Shown: positions 1-6,687 of the stretch, piece by piece | Layout of the letters: each line of letters opens with the position of its first letter | How positions within the stretch are numbered: position 1 is the stretch's first letter | From: Mageeibacillus sp. UBA5439 | Lineage (GTDB): Bacteria; Bacillota; Clostridia; Saccharofermentanales; DTU023 | DNA length: 30,509 nt | Direction of reading: 5' to 3' | NCBI GenBank assembly: GCA_002427505.1 | Contig: DIRJ01000038.1 | Coordinates: 1 to 30,509 of the forward strand | The notes under the pieces: model-generated | Database searches by the model: none | What the model saw: only the letters and a program-made list of their open reading frames with translations | What the model was told of the DNA's origin: nothing | Translations under genes and position numbers: made by a program

Positions 1-65
1 TGATTAGAGCGTTTGACGCTTACAGCTTATCGTGCGATTGTATCTGTTTTGTCGTAGGATTACAT

Positions 66-108
66 AAAAGGACTCCGCTACCGATTGTATCCGTAACGGA
101 GTCCTTTT
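66..108 (-). terminator. Terminator of ssrA
   Basis: A perfect 12-bp inverted repeat (66-77 pairs with 97-108) starts two bases beyond the tmRNA 3' end. The stem is GC-rich in the middle and ends in TTTT on the minus strand, as expected for intrinsic termination of ssrA. The arms are flanked by A-runs and T-runs on both strands, so it could also stop transcripts entering from the left. The 65 bases to its left contain nothing I recognise. Confidence 0.8.
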
Positions 109-109
109 A

Positions 110-486
110 TGGTGGAGACGAGGGGAATCGAACCCCTGTCCGAAATCGCTTCGTTTGGAATCTCTCCGGGTGCAGCCTATGCTTGAAGTTCGCAAGCCTG
201 CTGAGCACAGGCGATCATAACAGAACTTGCTAGCTCTTAATACGCAGTCAGCGTTCGAGCAGACGCCGGCTGGGAGCTTCGTTTAACCTGCTGCGAAGGA
301 AGGTCTGTCTAATGACGTTCTTCTACAGGCGACAGAATACTATAGAGAACGAGAGCCGCTTATGCAGCTGCTAATGCCGGTTGTTGATTGGCAATTAAAA
401 GTTTTTCCCGTTTTTTAAAGAGGCCAACGAGAATCCTCTACCCGCTATTCCAACTTCGACAACCCCGTCGAAACCAGTGCGTCCCC
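110..486 (-). ncRNA. ssrA: Transfer-messenger RNA (tmRNA, 10Sa RNA)
   Basis: tmRNA rescues ribosomes stalled on broken mRNA, acting first as alanyl-tRNA and then as a template for a degradation tag. The 5' end GGGGACGCACTGGTTTCGAC and the T-arm/acceptor end with GGTTCGATTCCCCTCGTCTC are hallmark tmRNA sequences. The acceptor stem pairs GGGGACG with CGTCTCC, with one G-U pair, and is followed by A and an encoded CCA, giving 377 nt. The molecule is one piece, not permuted. An internal reading frame at 360-392 encodes the tag. Its protein partner gene smpB lies immediately upstream on the same strand, so the two may be co-transcribed and the 5' end trimmed by RNase P. Confidence 0.97.
360..392 (-). 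other. tmRNA proteolysis-tag reading frame
   Basis: Starting at a GCC resume codon (392-390) the frame reads ANQQPALAAA and then TAA at 362-360. The bases before the resume codon, TTAATT, keep the A and U positions expected for resume-codon selection. The stop is followed by a further hairpin-rich part of tmRNA. Most known tags end ALAA; this one has one extra alanine. The final two Ala residues used by ClpXP are kept. The choice of GCC as resume codon is inferred from the upstream bases and normal tag length. Confidence 0.75.
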
Positions 487-542
487 ATATTAAATTTTCA
501 AAGATCTCACGCGTCCGAATGTAATTCGAACTCTTGTTTGTT

Positions 543-551
543 ATTTTAGCA
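543..551 (-). promoter_or_regulatory. Candidate extended -10 for ssrA
   Basis: The minus strand reads TGC followed by TAAAAT, an extended -10 element, about 57 bases before the mature tmRNA 5' end. No good -35 is visible. It would imply a leader removed by RNase P. Co-transcription from smpB is an equally good explanation. Confidence 0.3.
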
Positions 552-604
552 TATTACACGCTCTCCCGCCAGCTCAGCGCTAAATGTAACGCTGGTGCAG
601 GCGC

Positions 605-1078
605 CTAATAGTCGCGTTTTATGCGGCGTTCAATGTCACGTTCAACCTCACGCTCGCGAATACTCTGCCGCTTGTCGTAGAGCTTCTTACCACGCGCAAC
701 CGCAATCTCCAGTTTCACTTTTCCGCGTACAAAATACGCTTTTGTCGGTACCAGAGTCATCCCCTTCTGCTGCACAGCTGCATCCAGCTTCCTGATCTGC
801 GACTTGTGAACCAAAAGCTTCTTGTCCCGCATGGGGTTATGGTTAAACTGGTTACCCTGTTCATAGGGAGCGATGTGCGCTCCCACCAGAAAGAGTTCGC
901 CCTGCCTGACAACAACGTAAGACTCGCTCAGGCTGAGGCCACCCTGACGGATTGATTTAACTTCCGTCCCCTTCAGAGCCATTCCCGCCTCCAGAGTCTC
1001 CAAAATTTCGTACTCAAAACGAACCTTGCGGTTGTTTATGATCATATTATTTTTTTTATTATTTTTCATAGACATCAT
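605..1078 (-). CDS. smpB: SsrA-binding protein SmpB
   Basis: SmpB binds the tRNA-like part of tmRNA and places it in the ribosomal A site during trans-translation. The 157-residue product has the usual length and the family signatures: an N-terminal NRKVRFEYEILETLEAGMAL strand, the GTEVKS segment, the SHIAPYEQ-like segment (here GAHIAPYEQGN), and a strongly basic, helix-forming C-terminal tail (ending RRIKRDY) that occupies the empty mRNA channel. Three in-frame ATG codons (1078, 1075, 1069) cluster at the start; a weak GAG motif precedes them, so the exact start is uncertain by three codons. The gene lies 31 bases after tsaD and about 120 bases before ssrA, its functional partner, all on the minus strand. 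Confidence 0.96.
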   Translation of the reverse strand: MMSMKNNKKNNMIINNRKVRFEYEILETLEAGMALKGTEVKSIRQGGLSLSESYVVVRQGELFLVGAHIAPYEQGNQFNHNPMRDKKLLVHKSQIRKLDAAVQQKGMTLVPTKAYFVRGKVKLEIAVARGKKLYDKRQSIREREVERDIERRIKRDY

Positions 1079-1109
1079 CTCAAATCAGGTTCTGGATTAT
1101 AACAGCTAT

Positions 1110-2171
1110 TTAACTGTGCGTAAAGCGCTCCAAATCCAGAACTGAAGTAGCATCCTGATCTGCCCCGGCCCTTCTGCCCTGCTTCCAGGCATAATATCCG
1201 GCAGAGGCGACCATAGCTGCATTATCTGTACAAAGCGACATCTGCGGTACGACAAGCTTGAGTCCTTTTTCCCTACTCAGCTCTCCGGCCATCTCCCTTA
1301 GTCTGGAATTAGCGGAAACACCTCCTGCCAGAGCAATAGTATCGTAAGCGGTCTGTTCAACAGCATCACGCAGATGACCGATCAGTGTTTTCACCACAGC
1401 TTCCTGAAAAGTAGCAGCAAAGTCCGCCACCGAACATAAATCAGTCCAGGGAATGTCCTGCTTCTTTGCCTGGCGTTTAAAGCGGTCCAGCTGCTGGATA
1501 GCGGCGGTTTTCAGGCCACTGAAGGAAAAGTCCAATGAATCTGCGATGCGCGGCTGTGGCAGCGTGAAGGCCTTCCTGTCCCCTTCTTGTGCAGCCTTGT
1601 CAATTAAAGGACCGCCCGGATAGCCCAGACCCAGGACCCGGGCCACCTTGTCAAAAGCCTCACCGGGAGCGTCGTCCCGTGTTTTTGCTATGATGCGGAA
1701 TCTGCTATAGTCATCAACTGCTACCAGATGCGAGTGCCCGCCTGAAACAACCAGGCAAAGGAAAGGCGGTTTTATGTCTGGGTCCGACAAGTACACTGAA
1801 GCTATGTGACCTTCGATGTGATGTACCGGAACCAGGGCTTTTCCAATCGCAGCCGCATAAGACTTGGCAAAGGAAACACCTACCAAAAGTGCTCCTACCA
1901 GACCCGGGCCGACTGTAACAGCAACAGCACTGAGTTCAGCAGCTGTAATATCTGCTTCCTTTAAGGCCTGGTCTACCACAGGCACGATTGTCTTCAGATG
2001 CTCACGGGAAGCAATCTCCGGGACCACTCCTCCGTAAAGAGTATGCACATCAATTTGTGATGCGATCATGCTGCTGATCAGATGGCGGCCTGAATCAACA
2101 ACAGATGCCGCGGTTTCATCACAAGAAGTCTCTATTCCTAAAATATATTTCTTATTATTATCCATGAGCAT
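1110..2171 (-). CDS. tsaD: tRNA N6-adenosine threonylcarbamoyltransferase TsaD
   Basis: TsaD transfers the threonylcarbamoyl group from TC-AMP to A37 of ANN-decoding tRNAs (t6A), together with TsaB and TsaE, which are not in this window. The 353-residue protein has the Kae1/TsaD ASKHA fold: GIETSCDETA near residue 12, the metal-binding HIEGH (His118, His122), VVSGGHSHL near 141, ALAGGVSANS, and the terminal CTDNAAM metal Asp. It is full length. Two ATG codons (2171 and 2165) could start it and neither has a clear Shine-Dalgarno sequence; the region is instead occupied by an inverted repeat whose distal arm contains the first ATG. smpB follows at 31 bases. tsaD diverges from the hydrolase gene at 2241. 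Confidence 0.97.
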   Translation of the reverse strand: MLMDNNKKYILGIETSCDETAASVVDSGRHLISSMIASQIDVHTLYGGVVPEIASREHLKTIVPVVDQALKEADITAAELSAVAVTVGPGLVGALLVGVSFAKSYAAAIGKALVPVHHIEGHIASVYLSDPDIKPPFLCLVVSGGHSHLVAVDDYSRFRIIAKTRDDAPGEAFDKVARVLGLGYPGGPLIDKAAQEGDRKAFTLPQPRIADSLDFSFSGLKTAAIQQLDRFKRQAKKQDIPWTDLCSVADFAATFQEAVVKTLIGHLRDAVEQTAYDTIALAGGVSANSRLREMAGELSREKGLKLVVPQMSLCTDNAAMVASAGYYAWKQGRRAGADQDATSVLDLERFTHS

Positions 2172-2222
2172 AAGTTTAACAGATTCTGTATCACAAGCTG
2201 CATGAATCTGCTAAACTTATGC
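2168..2222. repeat. 19-bp inverted repeat between tsaD and hydrolase
   Basis: Arms 2168-2186 and 2204-2222 pair at 18 of 19 positions (one A/C mismatch at 2179/2211) around a 17-base spacer. The repeat fills most of the space between two divergent start codons. On the minus strand the distal arm contains the first tsaD ATG; on the plus strand it ends 18 bases before the hydrolase ATG, next to its ribosome binding site. It could be a protein operator or an RNA hairpin; there is no T-run, so a terminator is unlikely. Confidence 0.75.
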
Positions 2223-2240
2223 CTAGAAAAGGAATTCTGC

Positions 2241-3266
2241 ATGGCTGATATATATCTCTCTGATAACAACAATCGTAGTAAAAAAGCTAAGATGCACACA
2301 GTATGGATAGTGCTGATCGCACTGATCACTCTACTGGCATTCGCCTTAGTCGCCATTGCCATCAGCTCCTTTATAAAAGCCAGTCAGATTATGGAGGAAG
2401 CAGGCAGCGAGCTTTCCCCCTTCGCTGCTAACCTGCTGCCGGACTATGCCAACGTTGTTTTCCAGACTCTGGACGGACAGTTAAATCTGTACGGCTGGTG
2501 GATTAATGCACAAACTGACAAGGCGCTGGCAACTGTTATTCTGGTGCACGGTCAGGGCATGAACCGCCTGCCTTACGGACTGGACAGCGTAGACCTCCTG
2601 GATGAGCTAAGTGCAGCCGGTGCCTCTGTCCTTACCTTTGACCTGCGCAGCAGTGCTGAATCGGATGGTACTATGGCTTCCTTTGGTTATATGGAATCGG
2701 ATGATGTTATGGCCGCTTTGGCATATGTGGAAGCTCTTGCTCCTGACCGGCCCATCATTTTATATGGTATTGGCAGCGGTACCACTGCTATATTCCGTGC
2801 CATGCTTAAATTAGAAGAGATCCATACTCTCCCGGAGAGCGATCCTGCCCTTGCGGACAGCTTACTGCCCCATCCCGATAGAATATCTGCTTTGATGCTT
2901 GATACGCCGGCCCGCTCCAGCGATGACTTTATCGCGGCCATCATGGCCCATGAGGAAGGCCCGGGCCGCTATTTCTTTCCTGTCACCGTACCACTGACCA
3001 TCCGTCTGTCAGCCGGTAATAAGGAAAAGCAAGACTATCTCAACTACTTATCCCAGCTGACCATTCCGGTTTTGCTTCTGGGTCATGAAACAGACAGTTT
3101 TCTGCCGGAAAAGGCCTACCTGCCTTTGTGGACTGAACGTGAAAGAATTCATCCTACTCTGACACAGACCTTTCAGGCTAAAGGAGCCGGCCATCTCACA
3201 GCCTTCCCCAGTGAAAGCCGAGGCTATACCCGAGCCATTACGGATTTCATCAATACATGGTTTTAG
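2241..3266 (+). CDS. Membrane-anchored alpha/beta-hydrolase-fold protein
   Basis: The 341-residue product has one N-terminal membrane segment (about 20-45) and then an extracytoplasmic alpha/beta-hydrolase domain. Family landmarks are the oxyanion strand VILVHGQGMNR (99-109), DLRSSAESDG (134-143), a candidate acid Asp285 in GHETD, and a candidate His318 in GAGHL. The nucleophile elbow reads YGIGSGTTA (175-183): the residue aligned with the usual Ser of G-x-S-x-G is Gly178, with Ser179 beside it. It may therefore be inactive or use a shifted Ser. Start 2241 is preferred over the in-frame ATG at 2202 because AAAAGG lies eight bases before it. It is divergent from tsaD and convergent with dut (16-base gap). 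Substrate unknown. Confidence 0.8.
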   Translation: MADIYLSDNNNRSKKAKMHTVWIVLIALITLLAFALVAIAISSFIKASQIMEEAGSELSPFAANLLPDYANVVFQTLDGQLNLYGWWINAQTDKALATVILVHGQGMNRLPYGLDSVDLLDELSAAGASVLTFDLRSSAESDGTMASFGYMESDDVMAALAYVEALAPDRPIILYGIGSGTTAIFRAMLKLEEIHTLPESDPALADSLLPHPDRISALMLDTPARSSDDFIAAIMAHEEGPGRYFFPVTVPLTIRLSAGNKEKQDYLNYLSQLTIPVLLLGHETDSFLPEKAYLPLWTERERIHPTLTQTFQAKGAGHLTAFPSESRGYTRAITDFINTWF

Positions 3267-3282
3267 TTTGATTTTCTTGTTG

Positions 3283-3900
3283 TTAAAAAGATCCGCTGGA
3301 ACCGAATCCACCACCACGATTGCGGCCAATCTCCGCTACTTTATCAACCTGAATAAAATCCGGATTAATTACTTTTGCAAAGACCAGTTGCGCAATCCTT
3401 TCGCCGGCTTCGATGTAAATACTGCCGACAGGGTGACCTGCTTCATCCAGATATAAAGTGTGGTCGCTTACACCAAAAGCAAGATGCTGGCCGGTTTTTC
3501 TGTGGAAATACTCGCTGAATTGGACAGGCCTATACGCCAGATGCATTTTCGCCACAAGATCAGGGTTTTTCAACAGAATGGAACCGTCAAAATATAGTGA
3601 ATTTGTGTTTTCTGCGATAATGCAGACCTCATCCCGAAAATCAGAATCGATAGTTCCCGGAGTGTTGGGAATACGCAAGGAAGTACGCAGCGATAATCCA
3701 CTTCTCGGACGCACTTGCGCTTCGATACCTTCAGGCATAGCCAAACGGATGCCACTGGGAATCAATACAGTCTCTCCCGGTTCTATGACCAGGGATAAGC
3801 GGGACCTCAAATCAAATCCGGACGAGCCTGCCGAAGCAGTTACCGGCAGCAGATCCTCTTGACCCTCAATATATACTATAATACTTTCCTTATTATTCAT
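3283..3900 (-). CDS. dut: dUTP diphosphatase (trimeric dUTPase family)
   Basis: Hydrolyses dUTP to dUMP and PPi, keeping uracil out of DNA and feeding dTMP synthesis. All five family motifs are present in order: AGSSGFDLR (24-32), RPRSGLSLR (64-72), NTPGTIDSDFRDE (79-91), GERIAQLVF (166-174) and the P-loop-like RNRGGGFGSSG (193-203). At 205 residues it is longer than the usual roughly 145: about 60 extra residues (about 101-160) lie between motifs 3 and 4. In motif 3 the usual sugar-discriminating Tyr is Phe88, while Asp85 is kept. Its ATG overlaps the zapA-like stop (ATGA, 3900-3897), implying translational coupling. Activity is likely given the intact motifs, but the insertion is unexplained. 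Confidence 0.9.
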   Translation of the reverse strand: MNNKESIIVYIEGQEDLLPVTASAGSSGFDLRSRLSLVIEPGETVLIPSGIRLAMPEGIEAQVRPRSGLSLRTSLRIPNTPGTIDSDFRDEVCIIAENTNSLYFDGSILLKNPDLVAKMHLAYRPVQFSEYFHRKTGQHLAFGVSDHTLYLDEAGHPVGSIYIEAGERIAQLVFAKVINPDFIQVDKVAEIGRNRGGGFGSSGSF

Positions 3901-4466
3901 TTTCCCTCTGATAGTGAAGCTGAATCACTGCTCTTGATTTCTCCGGTATCAGCATCAGCAGGCTCTTCCCTGTTATCGCTGACACCGTTAATTATTATTT
4001 GCCGTTCTTCCAGAGGTTTGACACGTTTTTTGCGGTCTCTGCTCTTTGAGCTTTTGCCATCTTGGGCAAATTCATTATCTAAGCTAGTAGCCATCTCAGC
4101 TATTTTTGATTCATATACATCACAGAGATTACGGTAATACAACAGGTCTTTTTTCATTGACCAGAATTGTTCGCGCAGACGGGATAACTCGGCCTTGACT
4201 TCCTCTTTAGCGTCAAGTGCTTCGTCACGATTCAAATAGGCGATTCTTGTCTTTTCATAAGCATCCTGCATCATGCTGACAGCATTTACTAAAGCAAGCA
4301 CGGAAGCAGAAGTTTCATTCAGGCCCGGAGACTGTTTGCTGACTTGTTCAATCATAGCATCAGCCGTGGCAGCAATATCTCTCATCTGTTCGACATCGTC
4401 GTCAGCTGATAAAGAATATGTCATTTTTCCGATACGCACTTTGATACGCTTACGTGGCGACTTCAC
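3897..4466 (-). CDS. zapA: ZapA-family cell division protein, extended form
   Basis: ZapA proteins bind and bundle FtsZ at the division site. Residues 6-45 show the ZapA head pattern, with a KVRIGKMTYSLSADDDVEQM strand-turn-helix followed by an Ala-rich helix around 53-80, as in family members. The usual length is about 85-110 residues; here a long charged coiled coil (about 80-132) and then a Ser/Lys/Asp/Glu-rich, probably disordered tail bring it to 189. Translation starts at GTG (4466), with GGGAGG about nine bases upstream. It sits 27 bases after rsmA and overlaps dut by four bases. Assignment rests on the N-terminal pattern; I am less sure of the in vivo role. Confidence 0.75.
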   Translation of the reverse strand: MKSPRKRIKVRIGKMTYSLSADDDVEQMRDIAATADAMIEQVSKQSPGLNETSASVLALVNAVSMMQDAYEKTRIAYLNRDEALDAKEEVKAELSRLREQFWSMKKDLLYYRNLCDVYESKIAEMATSLDNEFAQDGKSSKSRDRKKRVKPLEERQIIINGVSDNREEPADADTGEIKSSDSASLSEGK

Positions 4467-4493
4467 TTGTATACACCTCCCAGGATCAAAATT

Positions 4494-5402
4494 TCAACTA
4501 ATCTGTCCCGAAGATAAACCCATGACTGTCCTATACAGTCTAACAAATTGTTGAGCCGTTAATGACTCGGCTCTGACATTATCTGAAAGTTGTTCTTCTC
4601 TTAAAAAAATATCCAGTCTTTGTCTGGCAATACCTTCTTCTTGCATTTTAGTATACATGAGAGCATTTGCCAGCGTTTTTCGTCTGTTTCTCAGCAAGGC
4701 AGCAGTGAAAGTCTGAAAGCTGCTTGCAGAAGCAGCGCGCTTGTACTCTGAATCGTCATAGGCAATTAAGGAATAGAGGGCAGATGTTGTACGCGGGACA
4801 GGATCAAAACTATGCCCGGAAACAGTCATCAGCTCCTTCCACTCGCCCCAGAGAGAACTGATCAGGGCAAGCGGCCCATAAGCCTTGCTGCCGGGGACTG
4901 CCAAAAGCCTGTTCAAAGCAGCTTTTTCAAGCATAAACAACATTTGACCGGCCTGGGGAAAATCACAGATCATTTTCAGAATCAGATCTGTAGTTATGTA
5001 GTAAGGCAAATTGCTGAAAACCAGCAAGTTCTCATAAGCAGCTATTTTTTCTGCATAAAAACTGAAATCAGTCTTCAGTGCATCTTCATAGAGAAAGTAA
5101 GCATTCACCTCCAGACCGGCAAAGACCTCTGCATGAAATGATTTAAAACGCTGATCAATTTCACAGCCAAGATACATACCGGCTTTCTGGGCCAGTTCTC
5201 TGCTCAGCAGTCCCGGTCCCATGCCAATCTCCACCAGAGCGTCATTTTTATCCGGAGCTAATTGCTCCAGAATGCGGTCAAATACTCGCCTGTCGATCAG
5301 AAAGTTTTGCCCCAGTGAATTCCGCGGAGAAAAAAGCTGTTGGCGCATAAGCGTCAACAGCTCAGTTTTTAAAGTATTTGAAGATTTTAGAGATTCATTC
5401 AT
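4494..5402 (-). CDS. rsmA: 16S rRNA dimethyladenosine transferase RsmA/KsgA
   Basis: Dimethylates the two adjacent adenosines in the 3'-terminal hairpin of 16S rRNA (A1518/A1519, E. coli numbering) using SAM, a late small-subunit maturation step. The 302-residue product has the family opening SLGQNFLID (29-37), the SAM-binding VEIGMGPGLLS (57-67), an acidic EID after strand 2 (81-83) and the catalytic SNLPYYIT (130-137), followed by the C-terminal helical domain with HSFDPVPRTTSAL. Length is normal. It follows the SH3/SleB gene by only three bases and precedes the zapA-like gene by 27, so it is in the middle of a four-gene operon. Confidence 0.96.
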   Translation of the reverse strand: MNESLKSSNTLKTELLTLMRQQLFSPRNSLGQNFLIDRRVFDRILEQLAPDKNDALVEIGMGPGLLSRELAQKAGMYLGCEIDQRFKSFHAEVFAGLEVNAYFLYEDALKTDFSFYAEKIAAYENLLVFSNLPYYITTDLILKMICDFPQAGQMLFMLEKAALNRLLAVPGSKAYGPLALISSLWGEWKELMTVSGHSFDPVPRTTSALYSLIAYDDSEYKRAASASSFQTFTAALLRNRRKTLANALMYTKMQEEGIARQRLDIFLREEQLSDNVRAESLTAQQFVRLYRTVMGLSSGQIS

Positions 5403-5405
5403 GGA

Positions 5406-6554
5406 TTAGCGGGAAAAGAATCTACAGCCGCCATACTCAACCACAAATTTCTGGCTCTCGTGCCAGCTTGAATTAACCCGGTGTGCGGCATAAAAATAAT
5501 AGATTGAGTGCTGAACTGCGCTGCCACCTTCGTCAAATACGAATGCTACTGCTCTTTTTGTTGTCTCGTTAATATAATTGGTGACATTGGCATGATAACC
5601 CCAAATCTGGGCTATTTTAGCAGTACTATAAACACCGCTGAAAGTCATGCTGTCGCGGATTGCCTGAGCTACCAGAACAGCACCTGTATAATCACTGCCA
5701 AACTCGCCCATCACCAGGCCTTCCAAAACTGCCCTGTCTTCAACCTGTACCGGTCTGCCGGCATAATTGGGATCCGGATTAGCAATGCCGAGCAGAAAAT
5801 TGCCGGAAGAAGGTGCCACTGTTGCCGGAGGCTGAGTTACTGTAGGTGCAGCCGTCGGCTGGTTTTGTATCGGTGGCTGAGTCGGGCTGGTCACAGGCTG
5901 ACTAGTAGCGCTGCTTTCTAAAACAGGAGGTCTGATTGCCTGCAAATACTCACGTGCAAGATAACCTCTCTCGCCCCCGCTAAGCTTAACTTCAACCCAC
6001 GCTCCCTCAACTCTGATCACATGCACAGAACTGCCATAGTCTATTACTTGTTTAGCCAAAGAATCAGTAGACGCATCGCTGCGCAAGTTAACGCCACCGA
6101 CCGCAGATACGTACAATGTCAGGTCCACATCGTAAGATCCGCTGGGTGGATTGAGGAATATCTCGTAGTCAGATAATTGCAGCGTTATTGCTGTTGTTGT
6201 AAAAATATCGTCCGCGCTGTCTTCTGTTCCAGTTGGTAATTCGCCTCCTGTAGTTTCAACAGCAGGTTCAGAAACAGGCATGGGCGCGACAGTAGGTGCA
6301 GGATAAATATCAATAAGCTCCGGCAGATCGCGACCTAAATGGTCAACCTCAAGCAGAGCCTCTTCAGACTTATTGTGGACTTCGAGTTCAGACGTTTCCG
6401 CCGGAGTCGCTGTTTCGTCAAAATTTACTGAGAGAAGACCGGATTTTCTGGTTTTCTCTTCAAAAGCTTTAACTATCAGGACTGCTGCCAGTGTAAACAC
6501 AAGTGCTGCGGCCACAAGCAACAAAACTCGATCTAGTCTTCTTCTTGCTTTCAT
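5406..6554 (-). CDS. Secreted SH3-domain / SleB-like cell-wall hydrolase
   Basis: The 382-residue product has a basic N-terminus and one membrane anchor (about 9-30), an acidic/Thr-Pro-rich spacer, a bacterial SH3 domain (about 147-207, with GGVNLRSDAS and GAWVEVKLSGGERGYLAREYL), a second Pro/Thr/Gln-rich linker (208-250), and a C-terminal domain (270-381) resembling the SleB/Hydrolase_2 family, with a Glu in LVMGEFGSDYTGAVLVAQAI at the expected catalytic position (Glu284). SH3 domains of this kind bind peptidoglycan, so it probably trims wall muropeptides outside the membrane. Whether it is a spore cortex enzyme cannot be told. It heads the operon with rsmA, the zapA-like gene and dut; GAGG lies nine bases before the ATG. 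Confidence 0.8.
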   Translation of the reverse strand: MKARRRLDRVLLLVAAALVFTLAAVLIVKAFEEKTRKSGLLSVNFDETATPAETSELEVHNKSEEALLEVDHLGRDLPELIDIYPAPTVAPMPVSEPAVETTGGELPTGTEDSADDIFTTTAITLQLSDYEIFLNPPSGSYDVDLTLYVSAVGGVNLRSDASTDSLAKQVIDYGSSVHVIRVEGAWVEVKLSGGERGYLAREYLQAIRPPVLESSATSQPVTSPTQPPIQNQPTAAPTVTQPPATVAPSSGNFLLGIANPDPNYAGRPVQVEDRAVLEGLVMGEFGSDYTGAVLVAQAIRDSMTFSGVYSTAKIAQIWGYHANVTNYINETTKRAVAFVFDEGGSAVQHSIYYFYAAHRVNSSWHESQKFVVEYGGCRFFSR

Positions 6555-6590
6555 TCAAAGCCTCTTTCACAATCCTAGATCTATTGGCAC

Positions 6591-6619
6591 ATTGTAACCA
6601 ATATTATGGAAAAAATCAA
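6591..6619 (-). promoter_or_regulatory. Sigma-A-type promoter for SleB-rsmA-zapA-dut operon
   Basis: On the minus strand TTGATT (6619-6614) is followed after 17 bases by TACAAT (6596-6591). Both hexamers fit the housekeeping consensus (4/6 and 5/6). The start would fall near 6584, about 30 bases before the ATG at 6554. It lies back to back with the sortase promoter candidate. Confidence 0.6.
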
Positions 6620-6632
6620 AGTGCATCGGCTG

Positions 6633-6641
6633 TGGTAAAAT
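6633..6641 (+). promoter_or_regulatory. Candidate extended -10 for sortase gene
   Basis: TGG followed by TAAAAT forms an extended -10 element. Transcription would start near 6648, 40 bases before the sortase ATG. No convincing -35 is seen. Confidence 0.4.
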
Positions 6642-6687
6642 TATGCCACAAAGACCCGGGACAACAAGGGCTAAAGAGGTTTTCACG

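Noticed and set aside
4..195. 63-codon frame over the tmRNA 3' end
   Set aside because: It covers the tmRNA acceptor and terminator sequence and is not a protein gene.
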